Assembly (NCBI GenBank): GCA_035911095.1
Contig: JAMHWF010000053.1
Coordinates: 186,001-250,000, forward strand
DNA: 64,000 bases
Direction: 5' to 3'
DNA from: JAMHWF01 sp035911095
Lineage (GTDB): Bacteria; Pseudomonadota; Gammaproteobacteria; Burkholderiales; Burkholderiaceae_C
Positions within the stretch are counted from its first letter, which is position 1. Each line of letters begins with the position of its first letter. Positions 53,493 to 62,341 of the stretch are shown here, in pieces. Below the pieces are notes generated by a model, which saw only the letters and a list, made by a program, of their open reading frames with translations, had not been told where the DNA came from and made no database searches. The translations under genes and the position numbers were made by a program.

Positions 53493-54089
53493 TCAGGACG
53501 CGAAGCTGAAGCGCCCTTCGGCCGCGATCTCCGCCAGCGGGCGGCGCTGGCTCGGCAGCTCGCGCGCCTGCAGGCCTTCGGGCAGCACCGACTTGTCGCC
53601 GAGCCGGCCGATCGCGACCACGGCCTCGATCTGGTGGGTGTCCGGCACCTGCAGCCGCGCGCGCAGCGCATCGGCGTCGAAGCCGGCCATGCCGTGCGTG
53701 TACCAGCCGGCCTTCGTCGCCTCCAGCGCCAGGCTCGCCCAGGCGGCGCCGGTGTCGAAGGCATGCGTCTTGATCGGCTCGGGCGCGCTCTTGCCCGGCG
53801 GCACCCATTGCCGTGCCGAGATCACCGCCACCAGCGCCGAGGCGCGCTGCGCCCAGCCGCGGTTGAACTCGACCAGCGACTCGAAGATCGGGGTCCAGGC
53901 CGGCGTGTCGCGCCGTCCGTAGACGAAGCGCCAGGGCTGCGCATTGAAGGCCGACGGCGCCCAGCGCGCGGCCTCGAGGAAGCTGAGCAGCGTGGGCTCG
54001 TCGATAGGCTCGCCGGTGAAGGCGCGCGGCGACCAGCGGTCGGTGAAAACGGCATCGATCGGGTAACCGGGTTGTCGGACAGACGACAT
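53493..54089 (-). CDS. Nitroreductase-family FMN protein
   Basis: 198 residues. DRWSPRAFTGEPIDEPTLLSFLEAARWAPSAFNAQPW is the FMN-binding N-terminal signature of the family; KAGWYTHGMAGFDADAL follows, and the C-terminus has VAIGRLGDKSVLPEG. Likely an NAD(P)H-dependent oxidoreductase; substrate not determined. It converges on ssuD, so a role in supplying reduced flavin is possible but unproven. The ATG at 54089 is favoured over 54125 because CAGGAG lies 9 nt upstream. Confidence 0.83.
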   Translation of the reverse strand: MSSVRQPGYPIDAVFTDRWSPRAFTGEPIDEPTLLSFLEAARWAPSAFNAQPWRFVYGRRDTPAWTPIFESLVEFNRGWAQRASALVAVISARQWVPPGKSAPEPIKTHAFDTGAAWASLALEATKAGWYTHGMAGFDADALRARLQVPDTHQIEAVVAIGRLGDKSVLPEGLQARELPSQRRPLAEIAAEGRFSFAS

Positions 54090-54141
54090 GAAGCGGGCTC
54101 CTGAGGGTCGGGTATCGACACTCATTTCACCGCAAATCGCG

Positions 54142-55284
54142 TCATCGCGTCGTCGTGAGGTCAGCCGCCGTCTGCAGCCGTCGGGCCAGGATCGACGGGA
54201 TCTCGAACACCGCCCGGTTGTCGATGCGGGCCGTGGCCGCACGCAGCTCGGGCAGGCGGCGCACCACGTCCTGCACGGCCTGTGGCAGGCGGCCGAGCGA
54301 GCGGATCACCACGCCCACGCCCTGCTCCGCGACCCACTCGGCGTTGTAGCGCTCCTGCGGCATCGTCCAGGCGTTGCGCATCGTGACCACCGGCAGGCCG
54401 AGCTGCACCGCCTCGCTCAGGCAGCCCGGGCCCGGCTTGCCGATGAAGAAGTCGGCCAGGCGCATCGCGCCTACCACGTCCTCGGTGAAGCCGAAGACGG
54501 CCTGCGGCGCGGAGCGCTTGAGACCGCGCAGGCGCGCCGCCAGCGGCTCGTTGCGGCCGCACATCAGCACCAGCTGGGTGTCGTCGAGCTCGCGCGCGAT
54601 CCGCAGCATCTGCGACGAGCCCTGGCCGCCGAACATCACGACCGCGGTCGGCCGGTCGGGCTCGAGCCCTTCGCGACGCCGCCGTTCGGCCTGCGGCAGC
54701 GCGGGCGGCGGCGCATAGAACGAAGGCCGCAGCACCATGCCGGAGGTGCGCTCGATCTGCTCTGTGCCGAAGCCGGCGGCGCGCGCCTGCTCGACTGCGC
54801 GCGCGGTGCCGCACACAAGGGTCTGCGGCTGGCCGGGCTCGATCCAGAAGCTGGGCGGGTGGTCGGCCATGTCGGTGAGCACCGTCAGGTACGGCACGCC
54901 GGGCAGCGCCTGCACCACCGACTGGCAAAGCACGCGGTTGAAGTTGGGTACCAGCGAGACGACGAGGTCGGGCTCGGTACGCGCCCAGTGCTGCGTCAGC
55001 GCGCGCAGCATCGTGCCGTGGCCGAGGCGGATCATCCCCTGCAGCAGCTTCAACTCCTGCGCGAGGCCGAGCGTCCAGCCGCGCTGCAGGCGCTTGTTGT
55101 AGAAGTCCTCGGGCGCGAAGCCGGCGACGCGGCGGAAGCTGTCGGTCGGGTCGAGCACGCGCGCCAGGTCGACCAGCCGCACCCGCCAGCCGGGGCGCTG
55201 CCGCGCCATCACGTCGCGCAGCGCGAGCGCCGCGGCCCGGTGGCCGCCGCCCGCGTTGAAGTACACCAGGTCGATCGTCGTCAC
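54142..55284 (-). CDS. MGDG-synthase/MurG-type glycosyltransferase
   Basis: 380 residues, GT28 fold as in monogalactosyldiacylglycerol synthases. N-terminal VYFNAGGGHRAAALALRDVM; middle DLVVSLVPNFNRVL and VLTDMADHPPSFWIEPG; C-terminal VMFGGQGSSQML, ADFFIGKPGPGCLSEAVQLGLPVV and NAEWVAEQGVGVVI. Transfers a hexose from a nucleotide sugar to a lipid acceptor by family analogy. The start is GTG at 55284, since the frame is open upstream and homology begins at TTIDLVYFN. It lies 86 bp downstream of psd on the same strand. Confidence 0.8.
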   Translation of the reverse strand: MTTIDLVYFNAGGGHRAAALALRDVMARQRPGWRVRLVDLARVLDPTDSFRRVAGFAPEDFYNKRLQRGWTLGLAQELKLLQGMIRLGHGTMLRALTQHWARTEPDLVVSLVPNFNRVLCQSVVQALPGVPYLTVLTDMADHPPSFWIEPGQPQTLVCGTARAVEQARAAGFGTEQIERTSGMVLRPSFYAPPPALPQAERRRREGLEPDRPTAVVMFGGQGSSQMLRIARELDDTQLVLMCGRNEPLAARLRGLKRSAPQAVFGFTEDVVGAMRLADFFIGKPGPGCLSEAVQLGLPVVTMRNAWTMPQERYNAEWVAEQGVGVVIRSLGRLPQAVQDVVRRLPELRAATARIDNRAVFEIPSILARRLQTAADLTTTR

Positions 55285-55370
55285 GGGCGGCGATCGTGTC
55301 GGGGAGCGATGAAGCGGGTGTGACAGGCCGGCGCGCTGCGGCCGGCCTGATGCAGCGGCGCCACGCCCCT

Positions 55371-56300
55371 TCAGCCCCTGCGCAGCAGCGCCTGCCCGGC
55401 GCGGAGGCGCGCGCCGGGCTCGATGCCTTCGGCCAGCTCGAAGCCCGGCGGCACGAAGACGAGGATCGTCGAGCCGTGCTCGAACCAGCCGAGTTCCTCG
55501 CCCTTGCGCACCGTGGCTTTGCAGGGCATCTCGTTCGGGCCGCGATGGCGCAGGTGCAGCAGCACGTCGAGGAAGTGCAGCCGGATGCTCGCCACCAGGA
55601 TCGCCGCCACCGGCACCAGCGCGACCGGCGTGCCGTCGACCGCGAGGCGGGCGCGGATCACCGCGCGTTCGTTGCGGCAGAACAGCCGCTCGATGCGCGC
55701 CAGCGCGATCGGGTTGACGTTCCAGGTGTCGCCGCTGATATAGCTGACGTGGTCGATCTCGAGGTCGTGCGGCGCATGGAAGCGGTGGTACATCGCCGAC
55801 GTGAGCCGCAGCGTCAGGTAGCGGCCGCCGTCGAAGGGCGACGGGTCCTGCGTCGGGCCGAACAGCTCCCCGATCGTGTACGGCATGCCCTTGGCCTGCA
55901 GCAGCAGGCCCTCGCGCAGCGTGCCGCAGGCGCCGACGATCGCGTCGCTGGGGCTGGCCAGCACCTCGGGCCGCGCATCGAAGGGCCGGGCACCGGCGAC
56001 CAGCTCGCGCGTGAAGCAGGCGTGCAGCGAGCGGAACTCGCGCTGCTGCGCGTCGCCGAGGTCGAGCTCTGTGAACTGGCGCCAGAGCCAGATCGACAGC
56101 CGCGTGAGCCACCGGCTCTCGATGCGCGAGAAGCGCCCCATCCAGCGCGTGACGAAGGCGCGTGGCAGGCGGTTGGTCAACAGGAAGTTGAGGTCTTCCT
56201 GCGCGCCCAGGCCGCGCAGCAGGCGGGCCAGCGGGCCGGCCTTCACGCGCCTGTCAACGCCAGCGGCTATAGGTCTCGTGCTCACTGTCTTGTCACCCAT
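55371..56300 (-). CDS. psd: Phosphatidylserine decarboxylase proenzyme
   Basis: About 309 residues. Makes phosphatidylethanolamine at the inner membrane. N-terminal helix region GAQEDLNFLLTNRLPRAFVTRWMGRFSRIES; decarboxylase core VASPSDAIVGACG-like (LASPSDAIVGACG) and YHRFHAPHDLEI. The self-cleavage site that forms the pyruvoyl group is Gly-Ser in FEHGSTILVF, near the C-terminus. The ATG at 56300 shares CATG with the divergent aminotransferase start, so one of the two may begin elsewhere; a GTG at 56285 is the nearest alternative. Confidence 0.9.
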   Translation of the reverse strand: MGDKTVSTRPIAAGVDRRVKAGPLARLLRGLGAQEDLNFLLTNRLPRAFVTRWMGRFSRIESRWLTRLSIWLWRQFTELDLGDAQQREFRSLHACFTRELVAGARPFDARPEVLASPSDAIVGACGTLREGLLLQAKGMPYTIGELFGPTQDPSPFDGGRYLTLRLTSAMYHRFHAPHDLEIDHVSYISGDTWNVNPIALARIERLFCRNERAVIRARLAVDGTPVALVPVAAILVASIRLHFLDVLLHLRHRGPNEMPCKATVRKGEELGWFEHGSTILVFVPPGFELAEGIEPGARLRAGQALLRRG

Positions 56301-57945
56301 GGATGAATCTCTGACCCTCTCTGCCATCGCCCTTGGCGTGCTGGCGTTGCTGCCGGCCGCCAGGCGGCGCTTCGCGCTCTCGAAAGCCAAGCACCGCTCG
56401 CTCGCCGGCCATTCGCGGCTGGCCAAGCGCATCGCGCGCTGGATCCCCGGCTACGCCTACGACGAGGCGCGCTTCTATGCGAGCGACGGCGCGCCGGAAG
56501 CGGTCGCGGCGCAGCGCCGGCGCGCCCTCGCGCGCCTCTCGGCCGAGGCCGTCGAGCGGGCGCCGCGCAGCGCGGCGATGACTGAACGGGCCCGCGCATC
56601 GATCCCGGACCTGCGCTTCACCGGCCGCTACCGCGTGCCCTTCCAGTACGCACCCGTGCTGGCCAGCCACCTGTCGGTGCCTTCTTTCGTACAAGCCACC
56701 GACGGCGTGCGGGTCGAAGACCTGGACGGCAACCGCTCGTTCGACCTCACCGGTTCCTACGGCGTCAACCTCTTCGGCCACGACTTCTACAAGGCCTGCA
56801 TCGAGGAGGCCGTCGAGACCGCGCGGCCGCTCGGCCCGGTGCTGGGCGCCTACCACCCCTGCGTGCTCGACAACGCCGAGCGGCTCAAGCGCCTCTCGGG
56901 GCTGGACGAGGTGTCGTTCCACATGAGCGGCACCGAGGCGGTGATGCAGGCGGTGCGGCTGGCGCGCTATCACACGCGGCGGCGCCAGCTGGTGCGCTTC
57001 TGCGGTGCCTACCATGGCTGGTGGGAGGACGTGCAGCCCGGGCCGGGCAACCCCCTGCCGCCGCGCGACGTCTACACGCTCGAGGACATGGGCGAGCGGG
57101 CGCTGAAGGTGCTGGCCACGCGCCGCGACATCGCCTGCGTGCTGGTGAACCCGCTGCAGGCGCTGCACCCGAACCGCAGCGCCCCGGGCGACTCGACGCT
57201 GGTCGACGGCAGCCGCCAGGCCCACTACGACCGCGCCGCCTACACCGCCTGGCTGCAGCGCCTGCGCGAGGTGTGCAGCGCGCGCGGCATCGTGCTGATC
57301 TTCGACGAGGTGTTCGTCGGCTTCCGCCTCGCGCCCGGCGGCGCGCAGCAGTACTTCGGCGTGCAGGCCGACATGGTCACCTACGGCAAGACGCTCGGCG
57401 GCGGCCTGCCGGTGGGCGTGGTCTGCGGCCGCGCCGCGCTGATGCGGCGCTACCGCGAGGACCGCCCGGCCGACATCTGCTTCGCCCGCGGCACCTTCAA
57501 CGCCCACCCCTACGTGATGGCGGCGATGTCGGCCTTCCTGCGCCGGCTCGACACGGCGCCGGTGCAGGCGCTGTACGCAGGGCTCGACGAGCGCTGGGAC
57601 GCGCGCGCGGCCGAGCTCAACGAGCGGCTGCGCGCCGCCGGCGTGCCGGTGCGGGTCGCGAACCTGTCGACGATCTGGACCGTGCTCTACACCCGGCCCG
57701 GGCGGTACCACTGGATGCTGCAGTTCTACCTGCGTGCGCATGGGCTGGCCCTGAGCTGGGTCGGCAGCGGGCGGCTGATCTTCAGCCTCGACTACGGCGA
57801 CGCCGAGTTCGAGGCCGTCGCCGAGCGCTTCGTCGCCGCCTGCCGGCAGATGGAAGCCGACGGCTGGTGGTGGAGCGCACCGGGCCTGACGACCAAGTCG
57901 ATCCGGCGCGGGATCCTGAAGGAGATGTGGGCCGCGCGGCGCTGA
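56299..57945 (+). CDS. Class III aminotransferase, glutamate-1-semialdehyde-aminomutase-like
   Basis: 548 residues. An N-terminal hydrophobic segment (LTLSAIALGVLALLPAA) and about 100 extra residues precede the aminotransferase. The PLP-enzyme core includes GNRSFDLTGSYGVNLFGH, FHMSGTEAVMQAVRLAR, GAYHGWW, IFDEVFVGFR and the PLP lysine in VTYGKTLGGGLPVGVV. FARGTFNAHPYVMAAM is also typical of GSA-type enzymes. The membrane segment and lipid-gene neighbours make a heme-precursor role less likely; it may act on an amino-containing lipid or sugar (inference). Confidence 0.82.
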   Translation: MDESLTLSAIALGVLALLPAARRRFALSKAKHRSLAGHSRLAKRIARWIPGYAYDEARFYASDGAPEAVAAQRRRALARLSAEAVERAPRSAAMTERARASIPDLRFTGRYRVPFQYAPVLASHLSVPSFVQATDGVRVEDLDGNRSFDLTGSYGVNLFGHDFYKACIEEAVETARPLGPVLGAYHPCVLDNAERLKRLSGLDEVSFHMSGTEAVMQAVRLARYHTRRRQLVRFCGAYHGWWEDVQPGPGNPLPPRDVYTLEDMGERALKVLATRRDIACVLVNPLQALHPNRSAPGDSTLVDGSRQAHYDRAAYTAWLQRLREVCSARGIVLIFDEVFVGFRLAPGGAQQYFGVQADMVTYGKTLGGGLPVGVVCGRAALMRRYREDRPADICFARGTFNAHPYVMAAMSAFLRRLDTAPVQALYAGLDERWDARAAELNERLRAAGVPVRVANLSTIWTVLYTRPGRYHWMLQFYLRAHGLALSWVGSGRLIFSLDYGDAEFEAVAERFVAACRQMEADGWWWSAPGLTTKSIRRGILKEMWAARR

Positions 57946-58003
57946 GCGCCTGCCGCGGCGGCGGCACGCGGCCCGGCCGATGCCGGGGCGCGCGCCGCGG
58001 GCC

Positions 58004-58612
58004 TCAGTGCTGCACGTGACCCATCGGGTCGATCAGCTCGCCGCGCAGCAGGTGCAGCGGGGCCTTGTGGTACAGCACGATGTCGTGGAAGGGGTCGGTC
58101 AGGATCTTCGTCAGCCAGGCCAGCGCCTGCACCGCGCCGTCGCGCCACCAGAGCTGCGCGACACGCACCAGCAGGCCGGTCGCGCCCAGCGCCAGCCACG
58201 ATATGCCGACGTCGTGCAGCCAGCCGTCGAAGCCGGTGGCCGGCTCGATCAGCCCGCCGAGCGAGGGCGACAGCCAGAGCAGCAGCGGCAGCAGCACCCA
58301 GGCGCTCATCAACACGATCTTGCGGCGGATGTTGTAGCCGACCTTGATCGCCTCCTTGTGCGCGTCGCTGGCCTGGTTGACGTGGTCGTAGCCGCGCGGC
58401 TCGAAGAAGAAGTGGCCGGCCTGGCGCGTCGTCATCGAGACGCACCAGGCGAGGATCGCGGCCCACGCCGGGTCGACGAACAGCAGGCCGTAGGCGACGA
58501 CGAAGCTGATCGCGCTCACCAGGTGCAGGCTCTGGTTGATGCGGCTGTGGTGGTAGTAGCGATGGTCGTCCCAGCGCTGGGTGTGCAGGACCTCGCGGAA
58601 GCTCTTCGTCAT
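58004..58612 (-). CDS. Mpo1/DUF962-like membrane protein
   Basis: 202 residues, about four hydrophobic segments. Histidine-rich motifs match the Mpo1/DUF962 pattern: YYHHSRINQSLHLVSAISFVVAYGLLF and RQAGHFFFEPRGYDHVNQASDAHKE. Yeast Mpo1 is an Fe-dependent dioxygenase of 2-hydroxy fatty acids. The assignment is by motif resemblance, so the exact function is not certain. AGGAG precedes the ATG. It lies inside the lipid-related neighbourhood, convergent with the aminotransferase gene. Confidence 0.62.
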   Translation of the reverse strand: MTKSFREVLHTQRWDDHRYYHHSRINQSLHLVSAISFVVAYGLLFVDPAWAAILAWCVSMTTRQAGHFFFEPRGYDHVNQASDAHKEAIKVGYNIRRKIVLMSAWVLLPLLLWLSPSLGGLIEPATGFDGWLHDVGISWLALGATGLLVRVAQLWWRDGAVQALAWLTKILTDPFHDIVLYHKAPLHLLRGELIDPMGHVQH

Positions 58613-58761
58613 GTCACTCCTGTGAATCGGGGCGAACGGTGTGTCCGGATGGTGACCAGCGGCGATGAAAGCGGCGTGACGGCGGCGCGCCGCCACAGGA
58701 ACGCCATCACGCGCGGCGCGTTGTCATCAGACTGTTGCGAACAGCCGCCACGCTATCGCTC

Positions 58762-59991
58762 ATGGAGCGCAGCGCAATCGCGGATCTCTGGGTCGAAGAC
58801 CTGCCGGCACGGCAACGCTCGCGACGCATCGCCGTCGTGACCGAGACCTATCCCCCGGAGGTCAACGGCGTCGCGATGTCGCTGGCGCGCGTCGTCGACG
58901 GCCTGCACCAGCGCAACCACGACCTGCAGCTCGTGCGGCCGCGCCGCGACACCGCCGATGCCGCGGGCGAGAGCGAGGTGCTGACCGGCGGCTGGCCGAT
59001 CCCGATGTACCCCCACCTGCGCCTGGGCGTGCCCTGCAAGCGCGCCCTGGCGCGGCTGTGGACCCTGCGCCGGCCGGACGTGGTGCATATCGCGACCGAA
59101 GGCCCGCTCGGCTGGTCGGCGCTGCAGGCCGCGCGCCACCTGGCGCTGCCGGTGACCTCGGACTTCCGCACCAACTTTCACGCTTACGGCCGGCACTACC
59201 GCTTCGGCTGGCTGGCGCGGCCGATCCTCGGCTACCTGCGCAAGTTCCACAACGGCACGCTGTGCACGATGGTGCCGACCGAGGCGCTGCGCGCCGAGCT
59301 GGCGCTGCGCGGCTTCGAGCGCCTGACGGTCGTGAGCCGCGGCGTCGACACGCGGCTCTTCGACCCGGCACGGCGCAGCGAGGCGCTGCGCGCGGCCTGG
59401 GGCGCAAGCGCCGACGACCTGGTGCTGCTCTGCGTCGGCCGCCTCGCGCCCGAGAAGAACCTCGACGCCGCGATCGCCGCCTTCGAGGCGCTGCGCGCCG
59501 AACGGCCGGGTACGAAGCTGGTGTTCGTCGGTGACGGCCCGCACCGGCAGGCGCTGGTGCAGCGCTGCCCGGACGCGGTGTTCGCCGGCCAGCGCCAGGG
59601 CGAAGACCTGGCGGCCCACTTCGCATCGGGCGACCTCTTCCTCTTCCCGAGCCTCACCGAGACCTTCGGCAACGTGACGACCGAAGCCCTCGCCAGCGGC
59701 CTGCCGGTCGTCGCCTTCGACCGCGCGGCCGCGGGCCAGCTGGTGCGCAACCGGCGCAACGGGCTGCTCGCCGTCGGCACGGCCGAAGCCGACTTCGTGC
59801 GCGCCGCCGTCATCGCCGGGCTCGACCGCCACCGCCTCGCGCGCTGGAGCGCCGGCGCGCGCGAGAGCGTGGCCGGGCTCGGCTGGGGCGAGATCGTGCA
59901 GCGCTTCGAGGCGGTGCTCGAAGCCGCGATCGAAGCCGAACGGGTGCCGCGCGCCACCCGCGGCAGCGCGCTGCAACGCCAGGCGGCCTGA
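58762..59991 (+). CDS. GT4-family glycosyltransferase
   Basis: 409 residues. N-terminal VTETYPPEVNGVAMSLARVVDGL and VPCKRALARLWTLRRPDVVHIATEGPLGWSAL; C-terminal VGRLAPEKNLDAAIAAFEAL, FVGDGPHRQAL, FASGDLFLFPSLTETFGNVTTEALASGLPVVA. This is a GDP-mannose/UDP-sugar-dependent GT-B enzyme similar to MgtA/PimB-type lipid mannosyltransferases. The ATG at 58762 was preferred over a TTG at 58735. Close to psd and the MGDG-like enzyme, so a glycolipid acceptor is likely (inference). Confidence 0.85.
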   Translation: MERSAIADLWVEDLPARQRSRRIAVVTETYPPEVNGVAMSLARVVDGLHQRNHDLQLVRPRRDTADAAGESEVLTGGWPIPMYPHLRLGVPCKRALARLWTLRRPDVVHIATEGPLGWSALQAARHLALPVTSDFRTNFHAYGRHYRFGWLARPILGYLRKFHNGTLCTMVPTEALRAELALRGFERLTVVSRGVDTRLFDPARRSEALRAAWGASADDLVLLCVGRLAPEKNLDAAIAAFEALRAERPGTKLVFVGDGPHRQALVQRCPDAVFAGQRQGEDLAAHFASGDLFLFPSLTETFGNVTTEALASGLPVVAFDRAAAGQLVRNRRNGLLAVGTAEADFVRAAVIAGLDRHRLARWSAGARESVAGLGWGEIVQRFEAVLEAAIEAERVPRATRGSALQRQAA

Positions 59992-60016
59992 AGACGCCGG
60001 CGGCTCTGCAAGGCCC

Positions 60017-61276
60017 TCAGGCGCCGCGGCGCGACAGGTCGGCCCGGGCCACCGTCCGCGAACGCAGGATCAGCACGCCGATCGCGCTGGCGATGAGCAG
60101 GCCGAACACGGTCAACGTCTCGCGGATCGGCGCGCCCAGCCCCTCGCCCGCGGCGTAGACGGCCAGCATGCCGAGCACGCTCAGGTTCTCGTTGAAGCCC
60201 TGCACCGCGATCGAGCGGCCGGCCGTCAGCAGCGTGCAGCCGCGGTGCTGCAGCAGCGCGTTGAGCGGCACCACCATCGCGCCGCCGATCGCCCCGACCG
60301 CGCCGAGCAGCAGCGCGGCCGGCAGCAGCTCGCGGGTGTGGGCCACCACCGGCAGCAGCAGGCCCAGCGCGACCCCGGCCCAGAGCATGTGGCGCGCGCC
60401 CGCCAGCGTCACCCAGCGCCCGGCGGCCGCCGCGCCGAACATGACGCCGACCGCCACCGCGCCCTGCAGGTAGGCGGCGCGGTCGAGCGACAGGCCGAGC
60501 GCCTCGTCGGCCCAGCGCAGCACCGCGAACTGCAGCGTCGCGCCGACGCCCCAGAAGATCGTCGTCGCCGCCATCGACAGCCCGCCCTCGCCGTCGCGCC
60601 ACAGGCGCCGGTTGCTGCGCTGGAAGTTGCGCAGCATCGCGACCGGGTGCAGCGCGGCGCGGGCATAGCGCCTGCCGCTGGCGGGCACGCCCAGGTTGAG
60701 CGCGCCCGAGGCCGCGTACAGGGCCAGCAGCAGCAGCAGCGAGGCCGTGAGCGCTGCGGCCGGCAGGTCGAACCCCACCGCGACGCCGGCGGTGGCGCTG
60801 CCCAGCCACACGGGGCTGACGAGCAGGCCGCCCAGCATCACGCCGAACAGCGCGGCAAACACGACCGTCACCTCGATCCAGCCGTTGGCGGCGACCAGGC
60901 GCTCGGCACCGACGATTTCGGTGATGAGCCCGTACTTGGCCGGCGCATAGGCCGCCGCGCCGATGCCGACCACCGTGAGCGCCGCCACCGGGTGCGCGCC
61001 GGCCAGCAACATCAGCACGCCGGTGAACTTGACGCCGTTCATCGCCGCCATCACCCGGCCCTTGGGGAAGGCATCGGCCAGCGGGCCGATGAAGGGCGCC
61101 AGCACCACATAGCTCACCGTGAAACCCAGCTTGAGCATCGGCGCCCACCAGCCGGGGAGGCCCTGCTGCACCAGCAGCGCGATCGCGACGATCAGCAGCG
61201 CGTTGTCGGCCAGCGCGGAGGCGAACTGGGCGCTGATCAGCAGGCCGAAGCCGCGCGGCATGCACCCGCGCCGCAT
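60017..61276 (-). CDS. lplT: LplT-like lysophospholipid transporter
   Basis: 419 residues, 12-helix MFS protein. Shows LISAQFASALADNALLIVAIALL, APFIGPLADAFPKGRVMA, PAKYGLITEIVGAERLVAANGWIE, and GGAMVVPLNALLQHRG. LplT flips lysophospholipids to the inner leaflet for reacylation. No acyltransferase (Aas) is fused or adjacent. The start is uncertain: ATG at 61276 or 61261, both near the first helix, with no good ribosome binding site. Confidence 0.82.
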   Translation of the reverse strand: MRRGCMPRGFGLLISAQFASALADNALLIVAIALLVQQGLPGWWAPMLKLGFTVSYVVLAPFIGPLADAFPKGRVMAAMNGVKFTGVLMLLAGAHPVAALTVVGIGAAAYAPAKYGLITEIVGAERLVAANGWIEVTVVFAALFGVMLGGLLVSPVWLGSATAGVAVGFDLPAAALTASLLLLLALYAASGALNLGVPASGRRYARAALHPVAMLRNFQRSNRRLWRDGEGGLSMAATTIFWGVGATLQFAVLRWADEALGLSLDRAAYLQGAVAVGVMFGAAAAGRWVTLAGARHMLWAGVALGLLLPVVAHTRELLPAALLLGAVGAIGGAMVVPLNALLQHRGCTLLTAGRSIAVQGFNENLSVLGMLAVYAAGEGLGAPIRETLTVFGLLIASAIGVLILRSRTVARADLSRRGA

Positions 61277-61443
61277 CAAGGCGCGCCGGCCCACCCGCGG
61301 GGTGGCCTGCCCCGGGTGATCGGCCCCAGCACTGCGCGCATCGACATCTCCTGCGCGATCGGCGCGCCTTGCTGCGCAGCTTGCCGGGTGGCGATGAAGC
61401 GCCGGTGACAGCCGGTGCCGGTGCGGGCAACGCGACCCCGCGT

Positions 61444-62316
61444 TCAGCGTCGAGGGGCGGAGACGCCTGGCGCGGAGTCTTCGACGCTGCGGAGGACCGG
61501 CGGCGTGGGGGTCTCCGGCTCGGTCTCGAGCGTAGGGACAGGGACAGTGGTCGGGCGCGCGAGCAGCGGGGATGGATGCGCCGTGTCTCCCGGGCAGGCA
61601 CCACGCAAGGCCCTGACCAGGAACCGGCGGTCGGCATCCAGGTACCACTCGAACGCCAAGCCACCGACCGGGCGCCAGGGCAGAGGTCGAATTGACACAT
61701 ACCCGCAGCCGAGCGCTTGGGGGTAAAAGTCTCGGTCGAGGACTGTTGTGAGCGGCCCAAGCTTCCCGCCAGCGAACACGAATTCCGTCGCCCGAGCCAT
61801 CGCTTCTCCGGTGGGCGACACCACCTCGAGCCCTGTCGTGTAGATCGCGGGCAGCCACCGGCTCGAGGCCCTTTTGAGCGGCATCTCGCGCACCACGACC
61901 TCCGTGCCGGGGGCAGGCCGGGAGCCCTCCAGGAGCTTCACGGACTCGAAGGCCCCTGTCGCCACCAGATAGTGCCTGTTCAGTTGCCCCTGAGCGCCGA
62001 ACTGCGACGCATCGCGGCGAGGCTCCAGCAGGAATCGCCAGACCGGCTTCGCGGGAGGCTTGAGGAAGGTGGCTCCTGCCACGCCACTCTCGCAGGCGGT
62101 CAAGAACCTCGAATACCCAATCCAGCCCCAGAACGCAGGGCCGACGAGCGCTGGCACCGCAAGGATCCATGCGGCCTTCCACCCCCACATCACCTTCCCG
62201 ATGAGAAAAGCGACGAGCACAGGCAGGACGGAGACGAGGATTGGTGCCACTCGAGCGGCGGCAGCGGTGGCCACCACCAGGAGCCCGAGGATGCCGATGG
62301 CGAGCCACCCCAGCAT
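61444..62316 (-). CDS. Hypothetical membrane protein
   Basis: 290 residues, not recognised. Three hydrophobic segments near the N-terminus (LAIGILGLLVVATAAAARV, ILVSVLPVLVAFLIGKVM, AWILAVPALVGPAFWGWI), then a soluble domain of about 190 residues with no known motif, containing TEVVVREMPLKRASSRWLPAIY. Pro/Thr/Ser-rich C-terminus. GAGG lies near the ATG at 62316. The sequence is a bit less G+C-biased than its neighbours. Confidence 0.6.
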   Translation of the reverse strand: MLGWLAIGILGLLVVATAAAARVAPILVSVLPVLVAFLIGKVMWGWKAAWILAVPALVGPAFWGWIGYSRFLTACESGVAGATFLKPPAKPVWRFLLEPRRDASQFGAQGQLNRHYLVATGAFESVKLLEGSRPAPGTEVVVREMPLKRASSRWLPAIYTTGLEVVSPTGEAMARATEFVFAGGKLGPLTTVLDRDFYPQALGCGYVSIRPLPWRPVGGLAFEWYLDADRRFLVRALRGACPGDTAHPSPLLARPTTVPVPTLETEPETPTPPVLRSVEDSAPGVSAPRR

Positions 62317-62341
62317 GCTGACCTCGTCTCCGGCCGGGCCG

